From Dictyocoela muelleri (lineage: Eukaryota; Microsporidia): a stretch of 13,877 bases of DNA. Under the pieces are notes generated by a model. It did not search any database. It had not been told where the DNA came from and saw only the letters and a list, made by a program, of their open reading frames with translations. Each line of letters opens with the position of its first letter. The stretch's first letter is position 1. The position numbers and the translations under genes are program-made. Shown here one piece after another: positions 1 to 7,645 of this stretch. Location of the stretch: positions 1-13,877 of the forward strand of contig SDVU01000399.1 of NCBI GenBank assembly GCA_016256075.1, read 5' to 3'.

Positions 1-700
1 CAATTATTATAGTATATTACAGTTGTATATAAAATTATTTATTTCTTTAAAGAGAAATTTGATATTAAAATTTTTGTCATATTCTGGTACTAGTACCGAA
101 AAACATATTAAAAACCTTACTTTCTTGATTGTAAAATACATGATAAATAATTAACATCTCCATCATTTCTAAGTATTTCAGATAGCTCTGTAGTTTATAA
201 GGTAATATAATTTCACAAATACTTTTTTTTTCGACGGTTTTTTTACAAAATCGGATTTTTTCCGGCCCTATTTATAACTAATTTAATTTTGTAAAAAACG
301 GGAACAAGTAAAATATTTCACACTACACTCAAAAAAAAAATCATTAAGGATTTATTTTTATTAGATAAATTTTTTTCTATACAATCTTCAATAAACTTGT
401 ACAAAATCTGATCATCATTAAAAGATTTTATAAATAAATTAACCGACTTAAATATGAAAATTCAATTTAAAATTACAAAATATAGGAATATAAAAAAAAA
501 CTCAAAGTAAATAAAAAATAACTTTTAAAGTGGGTCAACCTTTCAAATTAGGCTTTTACGTTGTTTTACAAAATATAAAAACCGAATTTAGAAGGTAAAG
601 GGTGTAATTCATTTATCAAAAATAAACTATACAATTATAGAGTTTACTACCTAGATAACCAATATTTTTTAGAATATTTTTTGTATCTCATCTTTCCTGA
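1..700. other. AT-rich spacer without recognisable gene
   Basis: This stretch is mostly A/T runs with frequent stops in all frames. I see no conserved protein motif, RNA gene or clear tandem repeat. A short imperfectly symmetrical patch near 233-275 (tcgacgg ... tttttccggccc) slightly resembles the accggatctgacgg patch near 1662-1676 on the other side of the Merlin-like relic. I could not align the two as convincing terminal inverted repeats. Confidence 0.6.
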
Positions 701-1640
701 AAGTTTCTAATACATATTAAAAAATTTTACCCTAAAAAATGGATCTTAAACCAAATAAATAAGATCAGAAATATTTATAAATATCGAGAAACTAGTAGAG
801 GGGTGCTTAAAAACCCATATCATATTCTATACATTACAATTAAGGGTGATTTATGTAAGGATATGATGACATTGTACCATGATAAATCATATAAAAATGA
901 GTTCGGATACATATGTTAAGGAAAAGATGTGTTAAATTAGAAAGTATATTATAGAGGAGTTGGTTTAAACCACTAAATATAACTATAAATGAATTATTTT
1001 TAATTGTTTATCTATGTCTTAAGCGATTATACATTTTTAACCTTGAATCATAATGTGAAGTTTCTACGTCTTCTATACTAAGGGTTAAAAAATTTATGGA
1101 AAAAATACCGAAGAGAATAAATAATGTCAAAAAATAGGTGGGTTTGAACATATTGTTATAACCGAAGCAACAGAAATAGTTAAAAGTAAACTATACACAA
1201 GCCCAATTCTATGTAATATACCATTCTTACTTAATTGTATATAGGTTAAATTGAAGAGGATACACGTGAACTAATACTTGAAATAGTGCCTAATATTTCT
1301 AGTGACACAATGATAAAATATTTAAAAAAAATATAAAGAGATAAACTTTATCTCTTACTGGTGGTCATAAATCGTACCTAAAGGCTATTTTTGGCATAAA
1401 ATGAGAGCAATGTGTTGTTATAAAAGAGTAAGAATTTAAAAACTAGCAGGTGAAAAAAACGAAACTTATTCATTGCGTCTGTGCTCTTTTAAAATATGAA
1501 ATAACAGCTAAAAAGGAGTAATAATCAATTTATTAGAAGCATTAGAGGTGTTTAAACGGAGAAACTGATGTTTAAACATTTATAATAGCACAAATGTTCG
1601 CCATAATTTTTCAATGTTGTTTGTCTTTTATTTAATAAAT
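701..1640 (+). pseudogene. Merlin / IS1595-type DDE transposase relic
   Basis: This is a decayed transposase of the Merlin family (eukaryotic relatives of bacterial IS1016/IS1595, ISXO2-like domain), which moves its element by cut and paste. Pieces of the family pattern appear in the right order. An N-terminal zinc-binding-like part comes first, with KNEFGYIC near 893-918 and a following RKRC. Then come SWFKPLNITINELFLIVY (about 957-1010), GGFEHIVITEATEIVKSKL (about 1140-1195; the family has an acidic D-E-T here), EEDTRELILEIVPNISSDTM (about 1255-1312), GHKSYLKAIFG (about 1365-1395), and EFKNLAGE followed by LLKYEI (about 1430-1503). The pieces fall in different frames with several stops, roughly eight to twelve interruptions in all, so no product is expected. 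The frame is open from 701 without an ATG. No convincing terminal inverted repeats were found. The class is assigned from motif order, not from a search. Confidence 0.6.
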
Positions 1641-2245
1641 GTGTTTTTAGTATTTTTTTAAAAACCGGATCTGACGGTTTCTCAAATTCTAATAGTATTT
1701 TGTATTTACTACAAAAAACTACATTCTTTTGATCGTTTCTCTGCTGAGAAACATTTTTAAATCAGATTTTTTACATTTTCTCGCACCACTAATAAAATTA
1801 ATAAATTATAATTTTATAAAATTTTGTGTAATAGCCTCAAGACGGAAAAAATATTTTATATATTCATCATCAAATAGATATTTAATTCGATAAATTTAAT
1901 ATAAAAAAGACTATATATCATAAAATATACTTATTAATTTATATTTTTGTTTTGAAATTTATATTTTTTTGGTAATTATAAGATTAAGAACATTAGATTA
2001 TTTGTTATTTGTCACTAAAAGTTGAAATTTTCAAATTTTCGTTGAATTGTGTTTATTAAAATAATATACCGCCTTAATATTTTATTATATCCTGAAAATT
2101 CTATGTTTTTTAGCACTTTTAAAACAATTGTAATAGTATGTATTTTTTTTATCATACCAGTGTAACTCATTTTTTGAAATTTAATATTTTGCTTTTGTTC
2201 AGAAATAGTAAAGTGTATTAAAATTTCCTTTAATTGCTTTATACA
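1641..2245. other. AT-rich spacer
   Basis: This is A/T-rich sequence with no recognisable coding motif. Open frames on the minus strand at its right end (2015-2408) overlap the minisatellite and have repeat-derived, low-complexity translations, so they are not called as genes. Confidence 0.6.
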
Positions 2246-2466
2246 TAACCTGTTCCCGAATTCCCCACCCTCTCTTAAATTTCCCCCGAAATTCCTCGAC
2301 CCCAAAATTCTCCACAAAGTTTTTTTTATTATAATTTTTTGTATTTGAATTAATGGCATCCCATCCAAATTCACCATTCCCCAAATTAGCCTTCCAAAAA
2401 TTCGTCATCCTTTGAATTCGTCATCACCCGAATTCGCCATCACCTCAAATTCGCAATCGACTAAAA
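2246..2466. repeat. Degenerate minisatellite 1, unit about 15-17 bp
   Basis: The array consists of degenerate units built on aaattcgccatcacc. The clearest copies are at about 2397-2460 (ttcgtcatcc, gaattcgtcatcaccc, gaattcgccatcacc, aaattcgcaatcg). More degraded C-rich copies lie at 2255-2310 and 2358-2397 (aattcccc, aaatttcccccg, aaattcctcgacccc). It is one of the few C-rich stretches in the left half and abuts the next array. It codes for nothing recognisable. Confidence 0.6.
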
Positions 2467-2474
2467 TTTTTTCC

Positions 2475-2790
2475 TTTTTAAAGGGGTTTTCATAGTTATA
2501 GATTTATTATTTAGAAGTAATCAACCTATTTTTTCACAGTTATACATGGTTTTATATAACTTATAACCCCATTTTCAAAATTATAAATTTTTTTCAAAGT
2601 TGTAAGCACCTTTTTCAAAGTTATAAGCCCCTTTTTCATAGTTATAAACTCTTTTTTAAAAGTAATAACAACTCTTTTTCAAAGTTATAAACCCCCTTTA
2701 TCAAAGTTATAAACCCTCTTTTCAAAGTTAAAAACATTTTTTCGAGATATTAACACCCTTTTCAGACTTATAGACCCATTTTGCAAGTTT
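2475..2790. repeat. Minisatellite 2, unit about 19-23 bp, about 13 copies
   Basis: The array contains about thirteen imperfect tandem copies of a unit close to ccctttttcaaagttataaa. Unit length drifts between 19 and 23 bp. The best copies lie at about 2595-2735. Eight further copies in the opposite orientation lie at 3270-3452, so this array is the left arm of a very large imperfect palindrome. Confidence 0.8.
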
Positions 2791-2815
2791 AAAGATGATC
2801 CGCTAAATTCGCATC

Positions 2816-3140
2816 GATTTATTATTTTTAACCCTTATTTTTAACTCGTATTTTTAACCTCTATTTTTTTACTTATATTTTATACCCATATTTTTAAACC
2901 CATATTTTTTAACCCATATTTTTTAACCCATATTTTAACCCATATTTTTAACCCATACTTCGCCCCCTCTTTTTAACACATATTCTTTACCATTTTTTTG
3001 CCATGCTTTTTTACCAGCATGTTTTTCCACTATAACCTATTATTTCCTTCACTTTTTAACCCTTGCTTTTTATCCTTGCTTTTTACACATATTTTTTAAC
3101 CATATTTTCAACTCATATTTTTGCATTATATTTTTTAACC
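2816..3140. repeat. Minisatellite 3, unit about 13-15 bp (aacccatattttt)
   Basis: Tandem copies of aacccatattttt are most regular at about 2883-2965, where six or so copies follow one another. They become degenerate up to 3140 with variants such as aacccttgctttt and aacacatattc. A short inverted stretch of the same unit (aaaaaatatggtgtg, aaaaaatgggtaaa) follows at 3175-3230. Confidence 0.75.
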
Positions 3141-3145
3141 CAAAT

Positions 3146-3452
3146 TTTTAATCTTTCTTAAAAAAAAGATTAAAAAATAAGGATTAAAAAATATGGTGTG
3201 AAAAATATGAGATAAAAAAATGGGTAAATAAATAATCGAAACGAAAATCCTTAGATGATTAATAACTCCGAAGAAATGGTCTATAACACTATAAAAATAG
3301 GTATATAACACTGAAAAATGGGTATATTGCTTTAAAAAAATAAGTCTATAATTATGAAAAAATGTATATAAACTTCTTAAAGAAATGTAATTATAACTTT
3401 AGAAAAATGGGTCTATAAGTTTGAAAATTGATCTATAAATCTAAAAAAATGG
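3146..3452. repeat. Inverted copies of minisatellites 3 and 2
   Basis: Starting from a small hairpin (aatcttt ... aaagatt, centre near 3160), the sequence repeats the preceding arrays in reverse complement. First come a few copies of the aacccatattttt unit read as aaaaaatatgggtt-like sequence (to about 3230). After a short spacer come about eight copies of gtctataactttgaaaaatg-like units (3270-3452), the reverse complement of the unit in 2475-2790. The arm order (long unit, short unit, centre, short unit, long unit) is symmetrical, although copy numbers differ between the arms. Confidence 0.7.
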
Positions 3453-3473
3453 TGTATATATATATGAAAACCT

Positions 3474-3765
3474 GGTACATACTCCACATAATACCAATAA
3501 TTATACCTAAAAAAGTAATCAAAAAAATAAGTTCTTGGAAAGCTCAGAGTAATATTATCGGAAATCGAGTTAAAATTAATTTTTTTAGTAAAATGTTAAT
3601 ATACACAATAAAAAACAAAGATTTTTACTGTGTATATTACTATTTTATAATAAAAATTAATTATTAACTCGATTCCCGATAATATCACTCGATATCTTTT
3701 CAAGAACTTATTTTTTTTGATTACTTTTTTAGGTATAATTATTGGTCTTATTGGGGCTCGGTACC
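3474..3765. repeat. Long near-perfect hairpin, MITE-like (about 290 bp)
   Basis: The left arm 3493-3615 (beginning accaataattatacctaaa) and the right arm 3622-3746 (ending taggtataattattggt) are reverse complements over about 123 bp with few mismatches, separated by only a few bases. Weaker complementarity extends outward to ggtac at 3474 and ggtacc ending at 3765. It has no coding capacity; the short plus-strand open frame across it has a hairpin-derived translation. The form is that of a foldback MITE. A transcript would fold into long double-stranded RNA. Confidence 0.8.
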
Positions 3766-4102
3766 GATTATTTTAATAAATAAAACAAACATTTATTATT
3801 TTTAATTTAATCAATAAAATTCGCCCCCTTTCATGTTATTTTATCCCCCTGTAATTCCCACTTTTTTAAATCCCCGAAAGTGGAGATTTTTTTTTGAGGG
3901 GGGCACTGTACTTGTAATTATCAGTTATTAATTTAAATTTATAAGCCAGGTGTTTTAAAAACTAATTATAGAATATGTATGAAAAACAATATAAGGAAAT
4001 TGTATTATTCCGAGTAATTTCCAACTTTCATAGTTTGTAATATTTTTTAGAAGTAAGTAATGCCGGATAAACTAAGAATTGAATATTCAATACTACCATA
4101 GT
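3766..4102. other. Spacer with a C-rich patch and a small hairpin
   Basis: The stretch is mostly A/T, with C-runs at 3819-3859 (attcgcccccttt, atccccctg). A small stem, ccacttt ... aaagtgg, lies at about 3859-3885 and is followed by a T run and then a G run. No gene or RNA family was recognised. Confidence 0.5.
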
Positions 4103-4200
4103 TTTACTGTACAAAATTTTTCTTTATAGGTAAATAAAAATATGTATATATATACATATTTTTTTTATTTTCCTAATAAAGAAAAATTTTGTACTGTAAA
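4103..4200. repeat. 98-bp hairpin repeat
   Basis: The left arm tttactgtacaaaattttt (from 4103) and the right arm aaaaattttgtactgtaaa (to 4200) are reverse complements. The pairing continues with small slips through tctttatagg/cctaataaaga to a tatatata centre near 4148. It is a compact foldback element, probably a MITE, with no coding content. The stretch from 4201 to 4460 beyond it holds nothing recognisable. Confidence 0.7.
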
Positions 4201-4460
4201 GCCTGTTAACAAATAAACTTATATTTGAAAAAAAATAAAAATATACTCTATGTATTTGAGAATAATTAAAATGATATATGACGAATTTTTTGTTTTTTAA
4301 AATGACAATGAAAGCATTTTAAAACTGTTTGATCCACTAGGAATTGTAAAAAAATCTAAAAGATAGTAAAAATGCAAGATAAACATGTCAAGAAAAACTA
4401 AAAATACTGAAAAATTAAGAATTTAATGGTTTTGCAAAGATTGCAAAAACAATGTTCTTT

Positions 4461-4537
4461 GCCGATTGATTCAGAATTTTATAGTCTGAAAATTGATTTT
4501 AAAATGATATTGAAATTTCATTTTTTTATTTAAAAAG
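4461..4537 (+). repeat. Direct repeat A, left copy
   Basis: About 77 bp beginning gccgattgattcagaatttt matches 8760-8837 in the same orientation (gccgattgattctgaatttt) with a few substitutions and small gaps. The two copies lie just outside the two ends of the MULE. They are far too long for a target-site duplication and have the wrong orientation for a terminal inverted repeat. Confidence 0.65.
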
Positions 4538-4540
4538 GAT

Positions 4541-4583
4541 AGGCAGCAACTCGTACCAATTGAGCAAGTTGCCGGCTTTTCAG
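4541..4583 (+). repeat. Terminal inverted repeat of the MULE, left (hairpin)
   Basis: ggcagcaactcg ... gagcaagttgccggcttttc is itself an imperfect hairpin. Read on the plus strand, it resembles the minus-strand sequence of 8712-8753 (cgacaactcgcctcatcgag, gcgagttaccgccttttgg). The two flank the MULE transposase in inverted orientation, so they are the likely element ends. Confidence 0.5.
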
Positions 4584-4743
4584 TCCAATTTTATTATAAA
4601 TTTTAAGTTCGGTATATGAAATAAAAAAACAAGTTCAAGAATTTAAAAAGAAAGAATATGTTAATTTTAAATTAGGAAAAAACTTGACAAATAACACAAA
4701 AATTATAAAATTAATTAAGTAATTCAAATTTTATTTTTTATTT

Positions 4744-5449
4744 TTAATAATGAAACAATTGTTTTAATTTCTGAATTCCAATAAAATAATCATATTTTAT
4801 TATTTTTTGATTTAATTCCGCGTTTCCATCGTATTTATTATCATTATCACATAAAAATAACCTGTTTATTTCTTTTTCTACGCTTGCATGTTGTTTTCTT
4901 AATTCATCTACAAATTTAAAAATTTTATGATGAGAATGAATGAAATTATTATTTAATGAACGATCTCAAATTTCAAGACAATTCTTGTTTTGGGAACATC
5001 ATTCATTATTCTGAAAACAACAGACCAGAAATGTATAGAAAAAATATTTCAAATATTGTAATTAGAATGATCAAATTAACAATCACGACAATATGTTTGT
5101 TTAAAATTTTCCATAATATTTTCTTTTCTTTTATATTTTCATTGTTTTTACATATAGATATTCATTTTATAAATCATATTTTACAGATGATTTTTAGAAA
5201 CAAAAGCGAGGGCCAATAATATTTTAAAACGCTCTCTTATTTGTTAACTTGATCATGATAACCCGTCAAACCAAAACTTTGAATTTTTCGAAATAAAATT
5301 TGACTCAAGTGAGAAAAAAAAGCCTGTTATTTCCGAGTTTTAATAAATATCATTAAGAATTATATATGCTGCCGTTTTAAAATCAATAATTATAAATCTA
5401 GACTGCTTCAGGATTAAATTATTCAAATAAGAAAATGTTTCATTGTAAC
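4744..5449 (-). pseudogene. MULE transposase, C-terminal half (relic)
   Basis: This is the second half of the Mutator-like DDE transposase, read right to left. Recognisable pieces in order are: IIIDFKTAAYIILNDIY (about 5390-5340), where the family has the second catalytic Asp in a DFE.A motif; SEITGFFFHLSQ and FRKIQSFGLTGYHDQ (about 5335-5240), the family's GC.FH....R.iq..GL block; FWSVVFRIMNDVPKTR (about 5025-4975), which corresponds to the family's W.....R..n......R block; and HKIFKFVDELRKQHASVEKE (about 4932-4873). The last 70 or so codons are in one frame and end at a stop at 4744-4746. The middle has frequent stops and frame changes. The usual Cys of the C.FH motif appears as Phe. It continues the N-terminal half at 8032-8696 across the Ginger-like insertion. 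Confidence 0.65.
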
Positions 5450-5876
5450 TGTTACGACATATAATGTTATCCTGCAAATACTGACCCCTATCAAATTAAA
5501 TTTGAAATTTAAAAAAATCAATTTTTTATAATAAAAATTAATTAAGAGCCTCACGACAAATAATGTCCCCTCCTTTTATTAAGAGAAAAATCAATTTTTT
5601 ATAATGAATTTTATTAATAAAATAATTAAAACTGTGACCCTACAAATAATGTCTCCCCTAATTTATTAATAAAAAAATCAATTTTTTTATAATAAATTTT
5701 ATTAATAAAATAATAAAAACCTTGACCCTACAAATAATGTCCCCCCTTAATTTATTGTTAAAAAATCAATTTTTTGATAATGAATTTTATTAATAAATTT
5801 TTTTAAAAATTTTAATTTAAATATTTTTTATTTATTGTGGCGCGCACAGCGCGCCACCCGTGCAAGAGCCGCCACC
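5450..5876 (+). repeat. Left terminal inverted repeat of the Ginger-like element
   Basis: The 427-bp repeat matches the reverse complement of 7430-8031 nearly throughout. It contains four copies of a subterminal unit starting at about 5450, 5551, 5635 and 5723. Each begins with a version of tgaccctacaaataatgtcc and then has an A/T-rich tail containing aaaatcaattttttataat. Spacing is about 101, 84 and 88 bp. Its inner end is a GC-rich hairpin at 5837-5876. Confidence 0.85.
5837..5876. repeat. GC-rich hairpin at the inner end of the left TIR
   Basis: gtggcgcgc aca gcgcgccac is a perfect 9-bp stem with a 3-base loop. It is followed by ccgtgcaagagccgccac up to the TIR edge. It stands out sharply from the surrounding A/T-rich DNA, and its mirror lies at 7430-7470. 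Confidence 0.75.
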
Positions 5877-5930
5877 TGCTATATTTCTTAAGATTTGAAA
5901 TACAGATTTTTTTGTTTTCTGAGAAAATAC

Positions 5931-6003
5931 AACACCAAGGAGAGTCGAACCCGTATAGATGGAATATGATGTCATGGTTAAATCACTACAATACGACAAC
6001 CTG
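5931..6003 (-). other. tRNA-like segment (possible SINE head or tRNA pseudogene)
   Basis: The minus strand reads tcgtattgtagtgatttaac, which resembles the D-arm/A-box region of eukaryotic tRNAs (compare tcgtatagtggtt). About 30 bases later comes gggttcgactctcc, a good B-box/T-arm core (GGTTCGANTC). The T-arm pairs only partly, and neither an anticodon stem nor a 7-bp acceptor stem can be formed cleanly. It is therefore not a working tRNA gene. It may be the pol III promoter of a SINE-like insertion or a chance remnant. It lies between the left TIR and the integrase gene of the Ginger-like element. Confidence 0.3.
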
Positions 6004-6140
6004 TAAAATTTAAAACATTTTATTTTATACAATTACACGAAAATTTAAAAAAATATGTAGATCATGTCCATGGTCTCTTTGATATAAAATCAAGAAGAAT
6101 ATGAAAATATATGTAAGTTTCTAGAAGGTAATGGATATAG

Positions 6141-7382
6141 TATTATCATGTCAATTCAAATAAAAAAGAGACTAAAGAAAAAAAAACAGAAAGCTTTATA
6201 TTGCTAGATAACATTCTATACCTAAAGAATGATGAAGGACTACAAAAGGGGGTTTTTCATGGCGAACAGCGGGAGGCTATGAAAATCGAGACAACTCTAT
6301 TTCATAAAAAAAAGATTATGGTGTAAATAGGTTCGAGGAAGAATGTAAGCAATTTTACTTTAAAATCCCGAGGAATATAATAAGAAAAGTTGTCGCAGGG
6401 TGTGTTTTATGCTCTCAATCACAACAATTGAAAGTGAAAGAGAAGCAAGTACATATATTGGCTAAAAGTCCCATGGAAAGATTAATGATAGACCTTATCG
6501 ATATGAATAGATATAAAGAAGAAAATGTTGGATATTCGTGTATACTTACAACCATCGACGTTTATTCAAAATTTTCATGGGTATTTCCACTAAAGACAAA
6601 AGCTGGAAAAGAAGTGGCAGATACATTAGAATAATTTTTTTATAGATTCATTAGTCCTCCTACGATACTACAAAGTGACAATGATAAAGAGTTCATTAAT
6701 TCTGAAATGGTATTACTTCAAGAAAAATTTTCCTTTGACTTTAAACACTCCAGACCTCGTCACCCTCAAGCACAGGGACAAGTGGAAATATTTAATCAAA
6801 CACTGTCTAGGTATCTTCAAAAGCATATTTTTGAAGAAGAATTTGGTTGAGATGTTGATATAAAACATTGGCTAAAACATCTGAATGTTGTTATGTATAA
6901 TTACAATTCAACCGGACACTCTGCAACAGGAAAGACGTCAGTTCGTCTTTTTTTTGGAATTCATGGCTTTAATACAATAAGAAATATGTCTCCTGAAGAA
7001 GACCTCGTGATTCAAATGAATGATCTAGTAGCTGATATTGGCGAGAATGCCGGAAATGAGAATAAAGAAATTTCAAAAGAAAGATTTTCATCCTTTCTCG
7101 AATATTCTTCTTATGAAGTCTAGGAACCATCTTTATCGCCCACCTAACTTAATAGAATGGACATAAATTCACTAGTGTACCTGTCAAATTATGAGATTGA
7201 AGTCGGAGATACAGCAATGATATCTATAGATTTTGATTCTAATACAAATACAAAGAAATTGAAACTGTCCTTTTTTTTTCTAAGCTCTCTCTCAAGTAAC
7301 ATAACTGCTTTCTAATAATAGAATTAAAATAAAAAACGAACAAGGAGAAGAAACTGTTCACTTATCAAGAGTAAAAAAATAA
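6141..7382 (+). pseudogene. Ginger-type integrase/transposase (broken, core well preserved)
   Basis: This transposase belongs to the rve-type integrase superfamily and catalyses cut-and-paste movement of the surrounding element. In order, it shows an N-terminal part with VFHGEQREAM and then the CVLC half of the H2C2 zinc finger preceded by IPRNIIRKVVAG (about 6365-6412). The first catalytic region is MIDLIDMNRY (about 6485) with FSWVFPLKTK after it. The second Asp is in LQSDNDKEF (about 6671), and the Glu is in RPRHPQAQGQVEIFNQTL (about 6752-6805), with 35 residues between Asp and Glu. A C-terminal VGDTAMISIDFDSNTNTKK (about 7200-7257) and a final HLSRVKK stop at 7380-7382 follow. R-P-R-H-P-Q-x-Q-G and D-F-D-x-N-x-x-T-K-K are more typical of Ginger proteins than of gypsy integrases. 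The core from about 6308 to 7122 is one frame with two premature stops; frame changes occur on both sides. No intact start is evident. Confidence 0.75.
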
Positions 7383-7429
7383 ACTGAATTTTTTTATTTT
7401 ATTTTTTATTTTTGCTCCTTAATTTTTAT

Positions 7430-7470
7430 GGTGGCAACCCTTGCACGGGTTGCGCGCTGTGCGCGCCACA
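7430..7470. repeat. GC-rich hairpin at the inner end of the right TIR
   Basis: ggtggcaacccttgcacgggtt forms one stem (aaccc/gggtt), and gcgcgc tgt gcgcgc forms a second. It is the reverse-complement counterpart of 5837-5876 with a few substitutions. It starts about 47 bp after the stop codon of the integrase gene. Confidence 0.75.
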
Positions 7471-7479
7471 TTTATTGAT

Positions 7480-7645
7480 ATTTTTTTTAATTTTAAATAT
7501 TATTTTATATTCAATTAAATAATTTTATTATTTCGCTGTTTATTTTTAACTGGTGGGTTCTCAAATATTACCATTATAAGTGTCGCTATTCTTAAATTAT
7601 TCAATTGAATATAAATTAATATTTAAAATTAAAAAACATTATTAA
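7480..7645. repeat. Palindromic insertion (MITE-like) within the right TIR
   Basis: Arms 7486-7525 (tttaattttaaatattattt onward) and 7594-7633 are reverse complements over about 40 bp with two or three mismatches, separated by a 68-bp centre. The corresponding place in the left TIR (around 5800-5830) lacks this stretch, so it was probably inserted after the two TIRs were already paired. Confidence 0.6.

Noticed and set aside
233-1690. Terminal inverted repeats for the Merlin-like relic (gacgg/ccgg patches)
   Set aside because: The two patches cannot be aligned as inverted copies beyond a few bases.
2015-2408. Overlapping minus-strand open frames of 120 and 69 codons
   Set aside because: They cover spacer and minisatellite 1. 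The translations are low-complexity and repeat-derived, with no family motif.
2475-3452. CRISPR array
   Set aside because: The units are contiguous degenerate tandem repeats without unique spacers, in a eukaryote-like sequence.
3428-3667. Plus-strand open frame of 79 codons
   Set aside because: It lies across one arm of the long hairpin. Its translation is hairpin-derived Ile/Lys/Tyr-rich sequence.
3859-3900. Bacterial-type intrinsic terminator (stem followed by T run)
   Set aside because: The context is eukaryotic, there is no upstream gene, and T runs are everywhere in this window.
4956-5219. Plus-strand open frame of 87 codons
   Set aside because: The opposite strand carries the MULE transposase motifs; this is its shadow.
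5832-6032. Minus-strand open frame of 66 codons
   Set aside because: It runs through the GC hairpin and the tRNA-like patch and shows no protein family signal.
6141-7382. Reading this integrase as part of a Ty3/gypsy element
   Set aside because: It is bounded by long inverted, not direct, repeats. It has no gag or reverse transcriptase, and its motifs around the catalytic Glu and C-terminus are Ginger-like.
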